From assembly GCA_015277795.1 (NCBI GenBank), contig CP063848.1, forward strand, positions 62,001 through 126,000: a stretch of DNA of 64,000 bases, in the 5' to 3' direction. The stretch's first letter is position 1. Every line of letters starts with the position of its first letter. The notes below the pieces were generated by a model. That model was given only the letters and a program-made list of their open reading frames with translations, was not told where the DNA came from and made no database searches. The translations under genes were made by a program, and so were the position numbers. The stretch comes from Massilia sp. UMI-21 (GTDB lineage Bacteria > Pseudomonadota > Gammaproteobacteria > Burkholderiales > Burkholderiaceae_D). Below, in pieces: positions 56,355-64,000 of the stretch.

Positions 56355-57298
56355 TGCGGGCCTCCGGATTGCTCGTTTGCCCCATTCGCGCCGACGATCT
56401 GCAGGAAGATGTCTTCCAGGTCGGCCTGCTCCAGCTGCATCTCGTCGATCACGGCGCCGCCCGCGCGCAGGCTGGCCAGGATCGGCTCGACTTCGTTGAC
56501 GTCGTTGACGCGCAGGGTGTACTTGTTGCCGCTGCCATTGTTCTGGTCATGTTCATCGTGCGACACCAGGTGGCGCAGGCCTTCCGGCAAGGCGCCGCTC
56601 TTCAGGTGCACCACCAGCTGCGAGCCCGACACGCGGCGCAGCAGCGCCGCCATGGTGTCGAGCGCCACCACTTCGCCGAGCTTGAGCATGGCCACGCGCT
56701 GGCACATGGCCTGGGCTTCTTCCAGATAGTGGGTGGTCAGCACCACGGTGTGGCCTTCGCGGTTCAGGCGCGAGATGAACTTCCACAGGGTCTGGCGCAG
56801 CTCGACGTCGACGCCGGCGGTGGGCTCGTCCAGCACGATGACCGGCGGCTTGTGCACCAGCGCCTGGGCCACCAGCACGCGGCGCTTCATGCCGCCCGAC
56901 AGGGCGCGCATGTTGACCTCGGCCTTGTTGGTGAGATCCAGGTTGTGCATCACCTCGTCGATCCAGGCATCGTTGTTCTTGATGCCGAAGTAGCCCGACT
57001 GCAGGCGCAGCGTTTCGCGCACCGTGAAGAAGGGATCGAACACCAGCTCCTGCGGTACCACCCCCAGGCGCTTGCGCGCTTCGCGGAAGTCGCTCACCAC
57101 GTCGTGGCCATGGATCTTGACGCTGCCCGCGTCCGGGCGGATCAAACCGGCCACGGTGGAGATCAGGGTGGTCTTGCCGGCGCCGTTGGGGCCGAGAAGG
57201 CCGAAGAACTCGCCTTCCTCGATGTTCATCGAAACGCCCTTGAGGGCCTTGAGGCCCTTGTAGCTTTTTTCGACGCTGTTAATCTGGATCGCTGTCAT
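56351..57298 (-). CDS. ABC transporter ATP-binding protein (YadG-like)
   Basis: 315 residues. Walker A GLLGPNGAGKTTLISTVAGL near residue 38, signature ALSGGMKRRVLVAQALVHKP, Walker B VIVLDEPTAGVD, and H-loop VVLTTHYLEEAQ. The C-terminal 80 residues form the extra domain seen in ABC-2 exporter ATPases. It powers the adjacent permease. Confidence 0.93.
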   Translation of the reverse strand: MTAIQINSVEKSYKGLKALKGVSMNIEEGEFFGLLGPNGAGKTTLISTVAGLIRPDAGSVKIHGHDVVSDFREARKRLGVVPQELVFDPFFTVRETLRLQSGYFGIKNNDAWIDEVMHNLDLTNKAEVNMRALSGGMKRRVLVAQALVHKPPVIVLDEPTAGVDVELRQTLWKFISRLNREGHTVVLTTHYLEEAQAMCQRVAMLKLGEVVALDTMAALLRRVSGSQLVVHLKSGALPEGLRHLVSHDEHDQNNGSGNKYTLRVNDVNEVEPILASLRAGGAVIDEMQLEQADLEDIFLQIVGANGANEQSGGPQ

Positions 57299-57433
57299 TC
57301 TTGTTTGGAGGGGTAGCGCGGGCGCGCCGGGACCTTGCGGGGAAACGGCCCATTATAGGGGAAATCGCAAATACAAGAGGCCGGCGGGGAATTTTGAGCC
57401 GACTGCGTCGGTTCGACGAGAGTCGAGGGGTTC

Positions 57434-57540
57434 GTAGGGTGGGCGGCTTTGCCGCCCGCGCGTTCAAATCACCTGTGAACAGATGATACGGCTGATCTTG
57501 CCCTGGCTGAACGCGCGGTCGGCGGAGCCGACCACCCTAC
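57434..57540. repeat. GTAGGGTGGGCGG inverted-repeat element (complete copy)
   Basis: Left arm (57434-57468) begins GTAGGGTGGGCGGCTTTGCC and ends GCGTTCAAA; right arm (57507-57540) is CTGAACGCGCGG... ending CACCCTAC, the reverse complement with a few changes. Spacer of about 38 bp. It lies in the only sizeable gap of this long minus-strand gene run, between mlaB and the ABC exporter ATPase gene. Confidence 0.8.
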
Positions 57541-57544
57541 CACA

Positions 57545-57820
57545 TCATGACTGCGAAATGAGCTGGTCCACGCCATACAGCGCGGCCAGCTTTTGCACGT
57601 TCTGGGGAACGTTGATGAAGCTCAGGCGCTGGTTGGCGGCGCGCGCGCGGCGCTGCCAGGCCAGCAGCACCGCGACGCCGGACGAATCGGCGGCGCTGAC
57701 GCCGCCCAGGTCGAACACGGTCTCGCCGGCAGCGATCGCCGTGCAGCCCTGCTCGAGGGCGCCTTTGGCGCTACCGAAAGTCAGGGCGTCGAGCGAGAGC
57801 ATGGGATTGGCTTCGGCCAT
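57545..57820 (-). CDS. mlaB: STAS-domain protein MlaB
   Basis: 91 residues, a STAS domain: MLSLDALTFGSAKGALEQG, FDLGGVSAADSSGVAVLLAWQRRARAANQRLSFI with the conserved DSSGV phosphorylation-type loop. MlaB stabilises the MlaFEDB lipid ABC complex. One base overlaps the mlaC stop. Confidence 0.9.
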   Translation of the reverse strand: MAEANPMLSLDALTFGSAKGALEQGCTAIAAGETVFDLGGVSAADSSGVAVLLAWQRRARAANQRLSFINVPQNVQKLAALYGVDQLISQS

Positions 57821-58452
57821 TACTTCGGCGCTTTCAGCGGCTTGGAAGCCAGCTGCTGGTTACGCTCGGCCAGCTTCTTGATCAGGCCATCGATGCCGTT
57901 CTTCTGGATCTCGCTGGCGAAGGTGCTGGTGTAGGTCTGGACCAGCCAGGCGCCCAGCACGTTGATGTCGTAGATCTTCCAGCCTTGCGGACCATTGCTC
58001 AGGCGGTAGTTCAGGGTGATCGGCTCGCCGCGGGCGACGTTCACCTGCGAACGCACTTCGACATCGTTCGCACCGGCCTCGGCACGGAACGGCTTGAACT
58101 CGACGGTTTCGTTCTTGATCTGCGACAGCGCGCCGGCATAGGTATAGACCAGCAGGCTGGTGAATTCCTTGGTCAGTGCCTTTTGCTGTTCCGGCGTGGC
58201 CTGGCGCCAGAAGCGACCGGCCGCCTGGCGCGTCATCTTCTCGGTGTCGACGTGCGGCAGGATCTTGGAATTCACCAGGTCCATGATCTTGTTGCGGTTG
58301 CCGCCCTGGATGTCCTTGTCGGCCTTGACGGTCTCGATGACGTCGGCGCTGATGCGCTTGACCAGCGCGTCCGGTGCTTCGGCGGCGATGGCGGAGGTGG
58401 CAAAGGCGATGGTGGCGCTTGCTGCAGCGATCAGCTGGATGATTGGTTTCAT
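57820..58452 (-). CDS. mlaC: Phospholipid-binding periplasmic protein MlaC
   Basis: 210 residues with signal peptide (LIAAASATIAFATSAIA). The body fits the Ttg2D/MlaC fold: ISADVIETVKADKD, ILPHVDTEKMTRQAAGRFWRQATPEQQKALTKEF, WKIYDINVLGAWLVQTYTSTFASEI. It shuttles phospholipids between MlaA at the outer membrane and MlaFEDB. Followed by mlaB. Confidence 0.94.
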   Translation of the reverse strand: MKPIIQLIAAASATIAFATSAIAAEAPDALVKRISADVIETVKADKDIQGGNRNKIMDLVNSKILPHVDTEKMTRQAAGRFWRQATPEQQKALTKEFTSLLVYTYAGALSQIKNETVEFKPFRAEAGANDVEVRSQVNVARGEPITLNYRLSNGPQGWKIYDINVLGAWLVQTYTSTFASEIQKNGIDGLIKKLAERNQQLASKPLKAPK

Positions 58453-58562
58453 GTGTCGTTTTCCTTATCTAGGGGGCCTTGCCGAGCAAGGTGTCGGCGA
58501 GGCATATCCCTGGTTAACTCTTTGTGCCGTTTTACGGATGACACCGGTTGTGTAAGCGTTTG

Positions 58563-59366
58563 TTAGTTCGACGGCTTGGCGGGCGGCTCCACCGCCCCCG
58601 TGCCGGCCGGATCGGCAGCCGGCTCGGCGTTGCTGGTGGCAGCCGCATCCGCCTCGTCCTGATACGGCACGTTGCCGTCGTAGACCTGGCTCTGGCGGCG
58701 TTGCAGGTAACCGTCGCGGATGAACTCGTAGCGGTCGAGGGCAGCGTCTTCCAGCAGACTGGACGCGTCCAGCAGGGTGGCGCGCTTGTCGACGACGCGG
58801 ATGGCCGAGCCGATGTTGCGCCAGTTATCAGGACGCTTGTACTTCCAGATATCGGCGCCGATGTCGGCAGGCAGAGCGGCGGTATCACGTACCGTAGATG
58901 GGCCCAACAGCGGCAACATCAAGTAGGGGCCGCTCGGGAAACCCCATACGCCCAGGGTCTGGCCGAAATCCTCGTTGTGCTTCGGAATACCGGCTTCCGA
59001 GGCGATATCGAGCAGGCCGAAGATGCCGAAGGTCGAATTGAACGCGACACGGGTTACGTCACCCATGCCAGCCTGGCCCTTGCCCTGCAGCAAATTGTTG
59101 ACCGCGCTCCAGGCATCGGACAGGTTGCCGAAGAAATTGTTGACGCCTGTTTGCATGAAGCCCGGCGTCACGTTCTTGTAGGCGGTGGCGGTCGGCTTGA
59201 GCACGGTGCGGTCGACCGCATCGTTGAACCGGAACACGGCTCGGTTATAGCCCTCCAGCGGGTCTTGCGGATTCTGCGTCGTGGCGCAGCCGGTCAGCAG
59301 CAGGGCGGCGCCGATGGCCGCCAGGCCGGGCATGCGACCGGAAATACGGTGTGGCGTGTGCTTCAT
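58563..59366 (-). CDS. mlaA: Outer-membrane lipoprotein MlaA (VacJ)
   Basis: 267 residues. Lipobox ALLLTGCATTQNPQDPLEGYNRAVFRFND with the VacJ start, then DAWSAVNNLLQGKGQAGMGDVTRVAFNSTFGIFGLLDIASEAG, DFGQTLGVWGFPSGPYLMLPLLGPSTVRD, which is the diagnostic core. It extracts misplaced phospholipid from the outer leaflet. Its location inside the mla operon (unlike E. coli, where it is separate) is common in Burkholderiales. The C-terminus is Ala/Glu/Pro-rich. ATGA overlap with mlaD. Confidence 0.95.
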   Translation of the reverse strand: MKHTPHRISGRMPGLAAIGAALLLTGCATTQNPQDPLEGYNRAVFRFNDAVDRTVLKPTATAYKNVTPGFMQTGVNNFFGNLSDAWSAVNNLLQGKGQAGMGDVTRVAFNSTFGIFGLLDIASEAGIPKHNEDFGQTLGVWGFPSGPYLMLPLLGPSTVRDTAALPADIGADIWKYKRPDNWRNIGSAIRVVDKRATLLDASSLLEDAALDRYEFIRDGYLQRRQSQVYDGNVPYQDEADAAATSNAEPAADPAGTGAVEPPAKPSN

Positions 59367-59836
59367 TCGCTACCTTCCTTGCCTTCAGCGGCTTTGCTAT
59401 AGATAAATTGGTTGATCAGGTCTTCGAGCACCGTGGCCGACTGGGTACGGTTGATGCGGTCGCCATCGACCAGGTTCTCGATTTCGCCGCCCGGTTCGAT
59501 ACCGATGTATTGCTCGCCCAGCAGGCCAGCAGTCAAGATCTTCAACGAGCTGTCTTTCGGGAATTTATAGCCTGGCTCCATATCGAGGCGCACGAGCGCC
59601 TGGTAGGTCTTGTCGTCGAAGGTAATTTCACCGACGCGGCCGACCACCACGCCGGCGCTCTTGACCGGCGCCTGCGGCTTGAGCCCGCCAATATTGTTGA
59701 ACTTGGCGGTCACGGCATAGGTCTTGCTGAACGAAATCGTGCTCATGTTGCCTGCCTGCAGGGCCAGGAACAGCAGCGAGGCCGCGCCCAGCAGGACAAA
59801 CAGGCCAACCCAGACGTCGATAGTTTTGCGGTGCAT
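59363..59836 (-). CDS. mlaD: MCE-domain protein MlaD
   Basis: 157 residues: one N-terminal membrane helix (VGLFVLLGAASLLFLALQAGN) and one MCE domain, YAVTAKFNNIGGLKPQAPVKSAGVVVGRVGEI, ending in LINQFIYSKA. It forms the hexameric lipid channel on MlaE. 22 bp after mlaE. Confidence 0.95.
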   Translation of the reverse strand: MHRKTIDVWVGLFVLLGAASLLFLALQAGNMSTISFSKTYAVTAKFNNIGGLKPQAPVKSAGVVVGRVGEITFDDKTYQALVRLDMEPGYKFPKDSSLKILTAGLLGEQYIGIEPGGEIENLVDGDRINRTQSATVLEDLINQFIYSKAAEGKEGSE

Positions 59837-59858
59837 ACGAATACCCTAGTAGAACTTA

Positions 59859-60644
59859 TTATTTGTTGAACATCAGTGCGGTCATGACGAAGTCCAGGCC
59901 CCAGACCATCAGCGATGCGATGACGACGGTGCGCGTGGTAGCGCGCGAGACGTCTTCCGGGGTCGGCTTGGTCTGGTAGCCCTGGAACAGCGCGGTGAAC
60001 GTGACCGCGATACCGAAGATAAAGCTTTTGAGCACACCGTTCAGTACGTCAGCGCGCACATCCACGCCGGCCTGCATCTGCGACCAGAAGGCGCCCTCGT
60101 CCACGCCGATCAGTTGCACACCGACCAGGTAGCCGCCGAACACGCCGACGGCCGAGAAGATGGCCGCCAGGATCGGCATGGCGATCACGCCGCCCCAGAA
60201 GCGCGGCGCCAGCACGCGCTGGACCGGGTTGATCGCCATCATTTCCATGGCCGAGAGCTGCTCGCCGGCCTTCATCAGACCGATCTGCGCGGTCAGCGAG
60301 GTGCCGGCGCGGCCGGCGAACAGCAGCGCGGTCACCACCGGACCGAGTTCGCGTACCAGCGCCAGCGCCACCACCTGGCCGAGGGCCTGCTCGGCCCCGT
60401 ACTGGTTCAGCGTGTAATAACCCTGCAGGCCGAGGACCATGCCGACGAACAGGCCGGACACGATGATGATCACCAGCGAATAGTTGCCGATGAAATGGAC
60501 CTGTTCGGAAATCAGGGCCGGACGCTTGAAGGCGCCGGGCGAGACGCCGAGCAGGTTGAAGAAGGAACGGGTGGAGAAGCCGACGCTGGCGACGGCTTCG
60601 CGCACGGTGCGGCCGACGGTTTCCAGGAAGCGCGTGATCATCAT
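59859..60644 (-). CDS. mlaE: Phospholipid ABC transporter permease MlaE
   Basis: 261 residues with about five membrane helices. SEQVHFIGNYSLVIIIVSGLFVGMVLGLQGYYTLNQYGAEQALG, VRELGPVVTALLFAGRAGTSLTAQIGLMKAGEQLSAMEMMAINPVQRV and the C-terminal ATTRTVVIASLMVWGLDFVMTAL are family features. The start is the first of two ATG codons, 10 bp after a GGGAG site, overlapping the mlaF stop by 4 bp. Confidence 0.95.
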   Translation of the reverse strand: MMITRFLETVGRTVREAVASVGFSTRSFFNLLGVSPGAFKRPALISEQVHFIGNYSLVIIIVSGLFVGMVLGLQGYYTLNQYGAEQALGQVVALALVRELGPVVTALLFAGRAGTSLTAQIGLMKAGEQLSAMEMMAINPVQRVLAPRFWGGVIAMPILAAIFSAVGVFGGYLVGVQLIGVDEGAFWSQMQAGVDVRADVLNGVLKSFIFGIAVTFTALFQGYQTKPTPEDVSRATTRTVVIASLMVWGLDFVMTALMFNK

Positions 60645-61444
60645 TTGCGCACTCCCAGGCCGAGGTCGTCGGCCAGCGACTTGCCCGGATAATGGAAGGG
60701 CACCGGGCCGTCCGGCGCGGCATTCACGAACTGTTTCACGTACGGGTCTTCCGAGACGCGCAGGTCGTCTGGCGTGCCTTCGGCGACGATCTTGCCCGCC
60801 GACATGAAATACACGTAGTCGGCGATCGCGAAGCACTCGTGGACGTCGTGCGACACCAGGATCGAGGTCGAACCGAGGGCATCGTTCAGGTTGCGGATCA
60901 GGTTGGCGGTCACGCCCATCGAGATCGGATCGAGGCCGGCGAAGGGCTCGTCGTACATGATCAGTTCGGGGTCCAGGGCCACCGCACGGGCAACCGCGAC
61001 CCGGCGCGCCATGCCGCCCGAGATCTCGGCCGGCTTCAGGCGGTGCGCGTTGCGCAGGCCTACCGCATTGAGCTTCATGAGGACCAGGTCACGGATCACT
61101 TCTTCAGGCAGGTCGGTGTGCTCGCGCAGCGGGAAAGCCACGTTGTCGAACACCGACAGGTCGGTGAACAGCGCGCCGAACTGGAACAGCATGCCCATGC
61201 GGCGGCGCAGGCGGTACAGGCCTTCGGTATTGAGCTTGTGCACGACTTCGCCGCCCACGCGCACCTCGCCGCGCTGCGGGCGGATCTGGCCGCCGATCAG
61301 GCGCAGGACCGTGGTCTTGCCACAGCCCGAGCCGCCCATGACGGCCACGAGCTTGCCGCGTGGAAAGTCCATGCGGAGGTTCGACAGGATGGAACGCTCT
61401 CCGTACGCAAAGTGCAGATCGCGGATTTCGACTAGGTTCGACAC
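60641..61444 (-). CDS. mlaF: Phospholipid ABC transporter ATP-binding protein MlaF
   Basis: 267 residues. Walker A VMGGSGCGKTTVLRLIGG, Q-loop GMLFQFGALFTDLSVFDNVAFPLREHTDLPEE, signature EISGGMARRVAVARAVALDPELIMYDEPFAGLDPIS (signature plus Walker B) and HDVHECFAIAD. First gene of the mla operon. A TACAAT -10-like hexamer (61473-61478, minus strand) lies 29 nt upstream, with no strong -35. Confidence 0.95.
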   Translation of the reverse strand: MSNLVEIRDLHFAYGERSILSNLRMDFPRGKLVAVMGGSGCGKTTVLRLIGGQIRPQRGEVRVGGEVVHKLNTEGLYRLRRRMGMLFQFGALFTDLSVFDNVAFPLREHTDLPEEVIRDLVLMKLNAVGLRNAHRLKPAEISGGMARRVAVARAVALDPELIMYDEPFAGLDPISMGVTANLIRNLNDALGSTSILVSHDVHECFAIADYVYFMSAGKIVAEGTPDDLRVSEDPYVKQFVNAAPDGPVPFHYPGKSLADDLGLGVRK

Positions 61445-61864
61445 AGCGTGATTAATATTTGGGTAATCCGTTATTGTAGTGCAGAAAGCTTAAGCCCCGC
61501 TTGAGGTGGCCCATTTCCAGCAGCCGCCTTGACGTACCCTTGCAACAAAAATAACCGGCGGGTCAGATATTTCGGCGCCTAAGATGCTGTTTTTAAAAGG
61601 ACATATCTATCTGTCAACATGACAGTTTATTTCAACTAAGAAACATATTCTATGAAGCAACATATTTATCCGGCAGCCAAGAGCGGTCGGATCGGCGTCA
61701 CATTGCCTGTCATGTGATGCAGTGCAATAAGCCTCAGCGTAAGGAACTTGCGTGACTTTTGGTCGTGCGGGTACGCACATAAGTACAGTAATCGGCACAG
61801 AACCCAACATAAGTGTTGGACTATGCCCACAGTACCGGGCGTGCGTGCCCTCGGGCAGCCGGGG
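61445..61864. other. 420-bp intergenic region upstream of mlaF
   Basis: Lower in G+C than its surroundings, with a perfect short inverted repeat CTGTCAACATGACAG (around 61614) but no convincing gene or RNA. The mla promoter is expected at its left end. Rest unassigned. Confidence 0.4.
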
Positions 61865-63355
61865 CTAGTCGCGCACGTGTGGGCCGAGCCTGCTCGCTGC
61901 CTGGGCCATTGCTGCCAGCGCAAGCCTGCCCTCAGGAGCGAGCCCGGCACGGGCCGCGAAGTCCTCGATGCTGTAGAAGTGTCCGCCCGTGGCGCGGCTG
62001 TGCAGGGCGCGCCCGGCGGCGCCGGCATCGATGCCGGGCAAGGCGAGCAGGTGCTCCCGCTCCGCGGTGTTCAGGTCGATGACGACACTTTCTCCCCCGG
62101 CGCCGGGCGTGGGCAGCAGCAGCCACACTGCCGGCCCGGCGTGGGCGGCCAGGCGTTCCGGATGGGCGGTCACCTGTTCCAGCTCTGCCGCGAATTGCTT
62201 GCGCGCCGCCTGCAGCATGGGCACGAAGGCCGCGGCGTCACCGACACGCCCCGGCTGCGCCAGCGCCTCGGCCGCGGCGGCCAGCCGCGGCGAGGCCAGC
62301 GCGCCATGGCTGACCTCCATCAGCGTCGCAATGAAGCGCTTGCCCTGCTCCGGGCTAGTGCGCAGCAGCACCTGCGCCAGGGCCGGCACGAGCGGGGTCG
62401 TCACGGTGAGCGGCTCGGCCGACAGCACGCGCAGGGCTGCGAACATCGCTGCGTAGCGCGTCTCCAGGCCGGCATCCTGCCCCGGCGGCGGCACTAGGTG
62501 GCGGTAGAAGAAGGTGGCGACGACGCCTTCGGAGGCAAGCATTTGCGCCGCATTCTTGAGTCGGGCGCGGTCGAACAGCGTCGATAGCTGGCGCGCCTGG
62601 ATCGGGTCGGCCATGGCCGGGAGCGGCACCTGGCGGTGCACGAACCAGTTGCGGCGCATGCCGTCGATGCGCGTCGCACGGTCCAGGTTGCTCAACCAGA
62701 GCGGCAGATAGGGCTTGCCTTCCAGGCCGGCGTCCTCGGCGCGCAGGCGCTGGTTCAGGGTGAAGCGCCGCGCCAGTCCCTGGAAGTGGATGGCCCAGCC
62801 TTCGTCGAAGGCGGTCTGCTGGTCGGTGATGCTGAAGCTGTGGTGCGGTGCGCGCGAATACCCGTGCGGCAGGTTCGGCAGCAGGCGGCGCAGCATCACG
62901 TGTCCCAGTTCGTGCGCGAAGATTTCCTCGAAACTGCCGTCGGCGACGCTGGCGGCATCGACGACCAGGTCGACCATCGGCTCGTCCATCCAGCGCAGCG
63001 CCGCGCCTTCCTCGAGCCAGAAGCCGCGCCGCGCAAAGCCGCCGTCTTCCTGCGACAGCATGAGCCATGTGGTGCGCGCGCCCTGGCCGGCGCTGCGCAT
63101 CGCCAGCTCGTCCAGCGCCAGCGCGGTCGCCGTGAAGCCGTGCCGCGCTTCGTGCTGGATGGCCTCGAACAGCTTGCCTTCCCGGACCCGCTTCACTACC
63201 GGCGCTTCCGCCTTGCCTCCGGGAGCGGGGCGGGTCAGCATCCCCTGCGCGCCGGACAGCGGAACCAGCACGCCCAGCTCGGCGGCGCCGGCGGCGGCGG
63301 CGGCGGCGACGGACATCACAACAAGACAAATGGTTCGGAACACGTGCTTCAGCAT
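61865..63355 (-). CDS. Exported gluzincin-like metalloprotease with C-terminal helix-hairpin-helix domain
   Basis: 496 residues starting MLKHVFRTICLVVMSVAAAA, a signal peptide. The zinc motif FAHELGHVMLRRLLPN lies near residues 150-160, and AFDEGWAIHFQGLARRF near 195 offers the downstream Glu ligand of gluzincins. The middle part is helical and unassigned. The C-terminal 65 residues, VVIDLNTAEREHLLALPGI followed by GGHFYSIEDFAARAGL, are a ComEA-type helix-hairpin-helix domain. The combination of an exported protease and a DNA-binding-type domain is unusual. The start at 63355 was preferred to a longer ORF that runs into the intron end. Function unknown. Confidence 0.7.
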   Translation of the reverse strand: MLKHVFRTICLVVMSVAAAAAAGAAELGVLVPLSGAQGMLTRPAPGGKAEAPVVKRVREGKLFEAIQHEARHGFTATALALDELAMRSAGQGARTTWLMLSQEDGGFARRGFWLEEGAALRWMDEPMVDLVVDAASVADGSFEEIFAHELGHVMLRRLLPNLPHGYSRAPHHSFSITDQQTAFDEGWAIHFQGLARRFTLNQRLRAEDAGLEGKPYLPLWLSNLDRATRIDGMRRNWFVHRQVPLPAMADPIQARQLSTLFDRARLKNAAQMLASEGVVATFFYRHLVPPPGQDAGLETRYAAMFAALRVLSAEPLTVTTPLVPALAQVLLRTSPEQGKRFIATLMEVSHGALASPRLAAAAEALAQPGRVGDAAAFVPMLQAARKQFAAELEQVTAHPERLAAHAGPAVWLLLPTPGAGGESVVIDLNTAEREHLLALPGIDAGAAGRALHSRATGGHFYSIEDFAARAGLAPEGRLALAAMAQAASRLGPHVRD

Positions 63356-63488
63356 GAGGTCGGATCGCAAAAAAACAGCGCGAGGATAGCGGGTTCCGAT
63401 GCACTCGTGTGAACAATCGAATATGTACGACCTGGTACTTGCGTGCATCGGGATAGGGGCGGTCAGCATGCTGACCGGCCCCTCCCAC

Positions 63489-63520
63489 ACCACCCGGCAT
63501 GCGGGTCCGCACCGGGCGGT
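63489..63520 (-). ncRNA. Group II intron domain V
   Basis: Catalytic hairpin: 9-bp lower helix (one G-T pair), bulge, and 4-bp upper helix closing a short loop. It lies just after the maturase stop and before the domain VI stem. Confidence 0.8.
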
Positions 63521-63534
63521 TCGAGTAGTTGAGG

Positions 63535-64000
63535 TTAAGTGAGGCGAGGCATGCCAAGACGATCGAAGTAGGCAATCGTCAGCACCTTGTTCAGGGCAAG
63601 GCGGCTGTTGCGCCACCAGCGGTGGCTGTTTCTAGCCACCAGCAAAGCGACATTCGGATTTGCCCCTAGCTTCAGCAGCTCCCGGTATATCGTCGTGCCA
63701 CGCTTCCAGTGCTTGAGGTGGATGGCCCGCAGCCGATGACGCATCCACTCGCCCAGCGTGAGCAGGACGCGCGGAGTTTGCGCCAGGCCAAAGTAGCCTT
63801 TCCATCCCAGTACGTAGAGGCGCAAGCCTTCAATCACCTGTTGGATGCTTCGCCCGCCAGATCGGCGGGTGAGTTGCCTGATCTTTTGCCGAAACGCCTC
63901 CAGCGCCTTCTTCGTCACCGCCCGCTTCACCTCGCCTCTCGGAGCCATCCATAACTCATAGCCCAGAAATTTGCGGCCAAACGCCTGGCTTACCGCACTT
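63535..64000 (-). CDS. ltrA: Group II intron reverse transcriptase/maturase (partial, C-terminal part)
   Basis: Open to the window edge; about 154 C-terminal residues are visible. FGRKFLGYELWMAPRGEVKRAV joins the thumb region. IRQLTRRSGGRSIQQVIEGLRLYVLGWKGYFG is the maturase-specific (GIIM, domain X) signature, followed by LGEWMRHRLRAIHLKHWKRGTTIYREL and NSHRWWRNSRLALNKVLTIAYFDRLGMPRL. There is no C-terminal HNH endonuclease, typical of many bacterial introns. It assists splicing and reverse transcription into new sites. Confidence 0.93.
   Translation of the reverse strand, partial: SAVSQAFGRKFLGYELWMAPRGEVKRAVTKKALEAFRQKIRQLTRRSGGRSIQQVIEGLRLYVLGWKGYFGLAQTPRVLLTLGEWMRHRLRAIHLKHWKRGTTIYRELLKLGANPNVALLVARNSHRWWRNSRLALNKVLTIAYFDRLGMPRLT

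Larger units (their letters stand above)
63447..64000 (-). mobile_element. Group II intron, 3' part (domains IV-VI visible)
   Basis: The maturase gene is followed on the minus strand by a domain V hairpin (63489-63520): ACCGCCCGG pairs with CCGGGTGGT over 9 bp, with an inner TGCG/CGCA helix. Domain VI follows (63449-63486): GGGA/TCCC, GGGGC/GCCCC and GGTCAG/CTGACC with a CATG loop. An unpaired A at 63454 lies 7 nt before the AT at 63448-63447, as expected for a branch point and 3' splice site. The 5' part lies beyond the window. Confidence 0.85.

Noticed and set aside
61607..61810. 67-codon minus-strand frame upstream of mlaF
   Set aside because: No family resemblance, no ribosome site, low-complexity intergenic DNA.

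Overview
The window is about 64 kb of a high-GC chromosome from a betaproteobacterium. I infer a Massilia-like member of the Oxalobacteraceae (Burkholderiales). The basis is the continuous mlaFED-mlaA-mlaCB / ABC exporter / ibaG / murA / hisGD...CBHAFIE / hinT / tatABC block, a known Burkholderiales arrangement, together with many secreted hydrolases, a PHB-depolymerase-type esterase and heavy antisense ORF shadowing typical of very GC-rich DNA. No rRNA, plasmid or phage genes are visible. The only clear mobile element is the 3' part of a group II intron at the right edge.

Layout. 1-3.0 kb: a truncated TonB-dependent receptor and a glycerate 2-kinase, both minus strand. 3.1-3.95 kb: a strong stable-RNA promoter drives tRNA-Val(TAC), tRNA-Asp(GTC), tRNA-Asp(GTC). 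These are followed by two exact-period 156-bp tandem units, each ending in a copy of the tRNA-Asp 3' end and each holding a terminator and palindromes. 4-10.9 kb: a membrane GGDEF protein, a stand-alone cyclic-nucleotide-binding protein coupled to an AI-2E/PerM-type permease, an HDOD protein, a YgiQ radical SAM protein and two small proteins. 11-17.6 kb: three tandem paralogous exported M3 metallopeptidases. 17.7-31.3 kb: GMC oxidoreductase, slyX, an RTX/metzincin-like exoprotein, rep helicase, modAB without modC, a DUF1857 protein, a flavin disulfide reductase, a DUF2236 protein, a Sel1-type periplasmic protein and priA. 31.3-31.9 kb: an unusually AT-rich gene-free stretch with DnaA-box-like words. 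31.9-44.3 kb: hemE, an S9 peptidase overlapping a giant SNF2 helicase, a DUF885 protein, a secreted PHB-depolymerase-family esterase and a CsgG-like lipoprotein. 44.3-61.4 kb: a nearly unbroken minus-strand run covering protein export (tatABC), all of histidine biosynthesis visible here, peptidoglycan synthesis (murA) and retrograde phospholipid transport (mla). 61.9-64 kb: a secreted zinc-protease/helix-hairpin-helix protein and the group II intron end.

How the genes work together. HisG, HisE, HisI, HisA, HisH-HisF, HisB, HisC and HisD form the histidine pathway; no histidinol-phosphate phosphatase is visible (HisB here is dehydratase-only in length). A beta-class DNA methyltransferase is embedded between hisD and hisC with 4-bp overlaps on both sides. 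MlaF/E/D/B form the inner-membrane lipid ABC complex, MlaC the periplasmic shuttle and MlaA the outer-membrane partner. TatABC exports folded proteins. At least seven exported or putative peptidases (three M3, one M10-like, one DUF885, one HELGH protein, plus the S9 enzyme) suggest a protein-degrading lifestyle.

Most noteworthy: the 156-bp tRNA-Asp tail repeats, which resemble in design the E. coli tyrT/rtT repeats and carry compensatory palindrome changes; the methyltransferase inside the his operon; a dispersed GTAGGGTGG inverted-repeat element whose TAG provides gene stop codons; and the AT-rich priA-hemE region. All calls come from reading the sequence alone; no database search was run.
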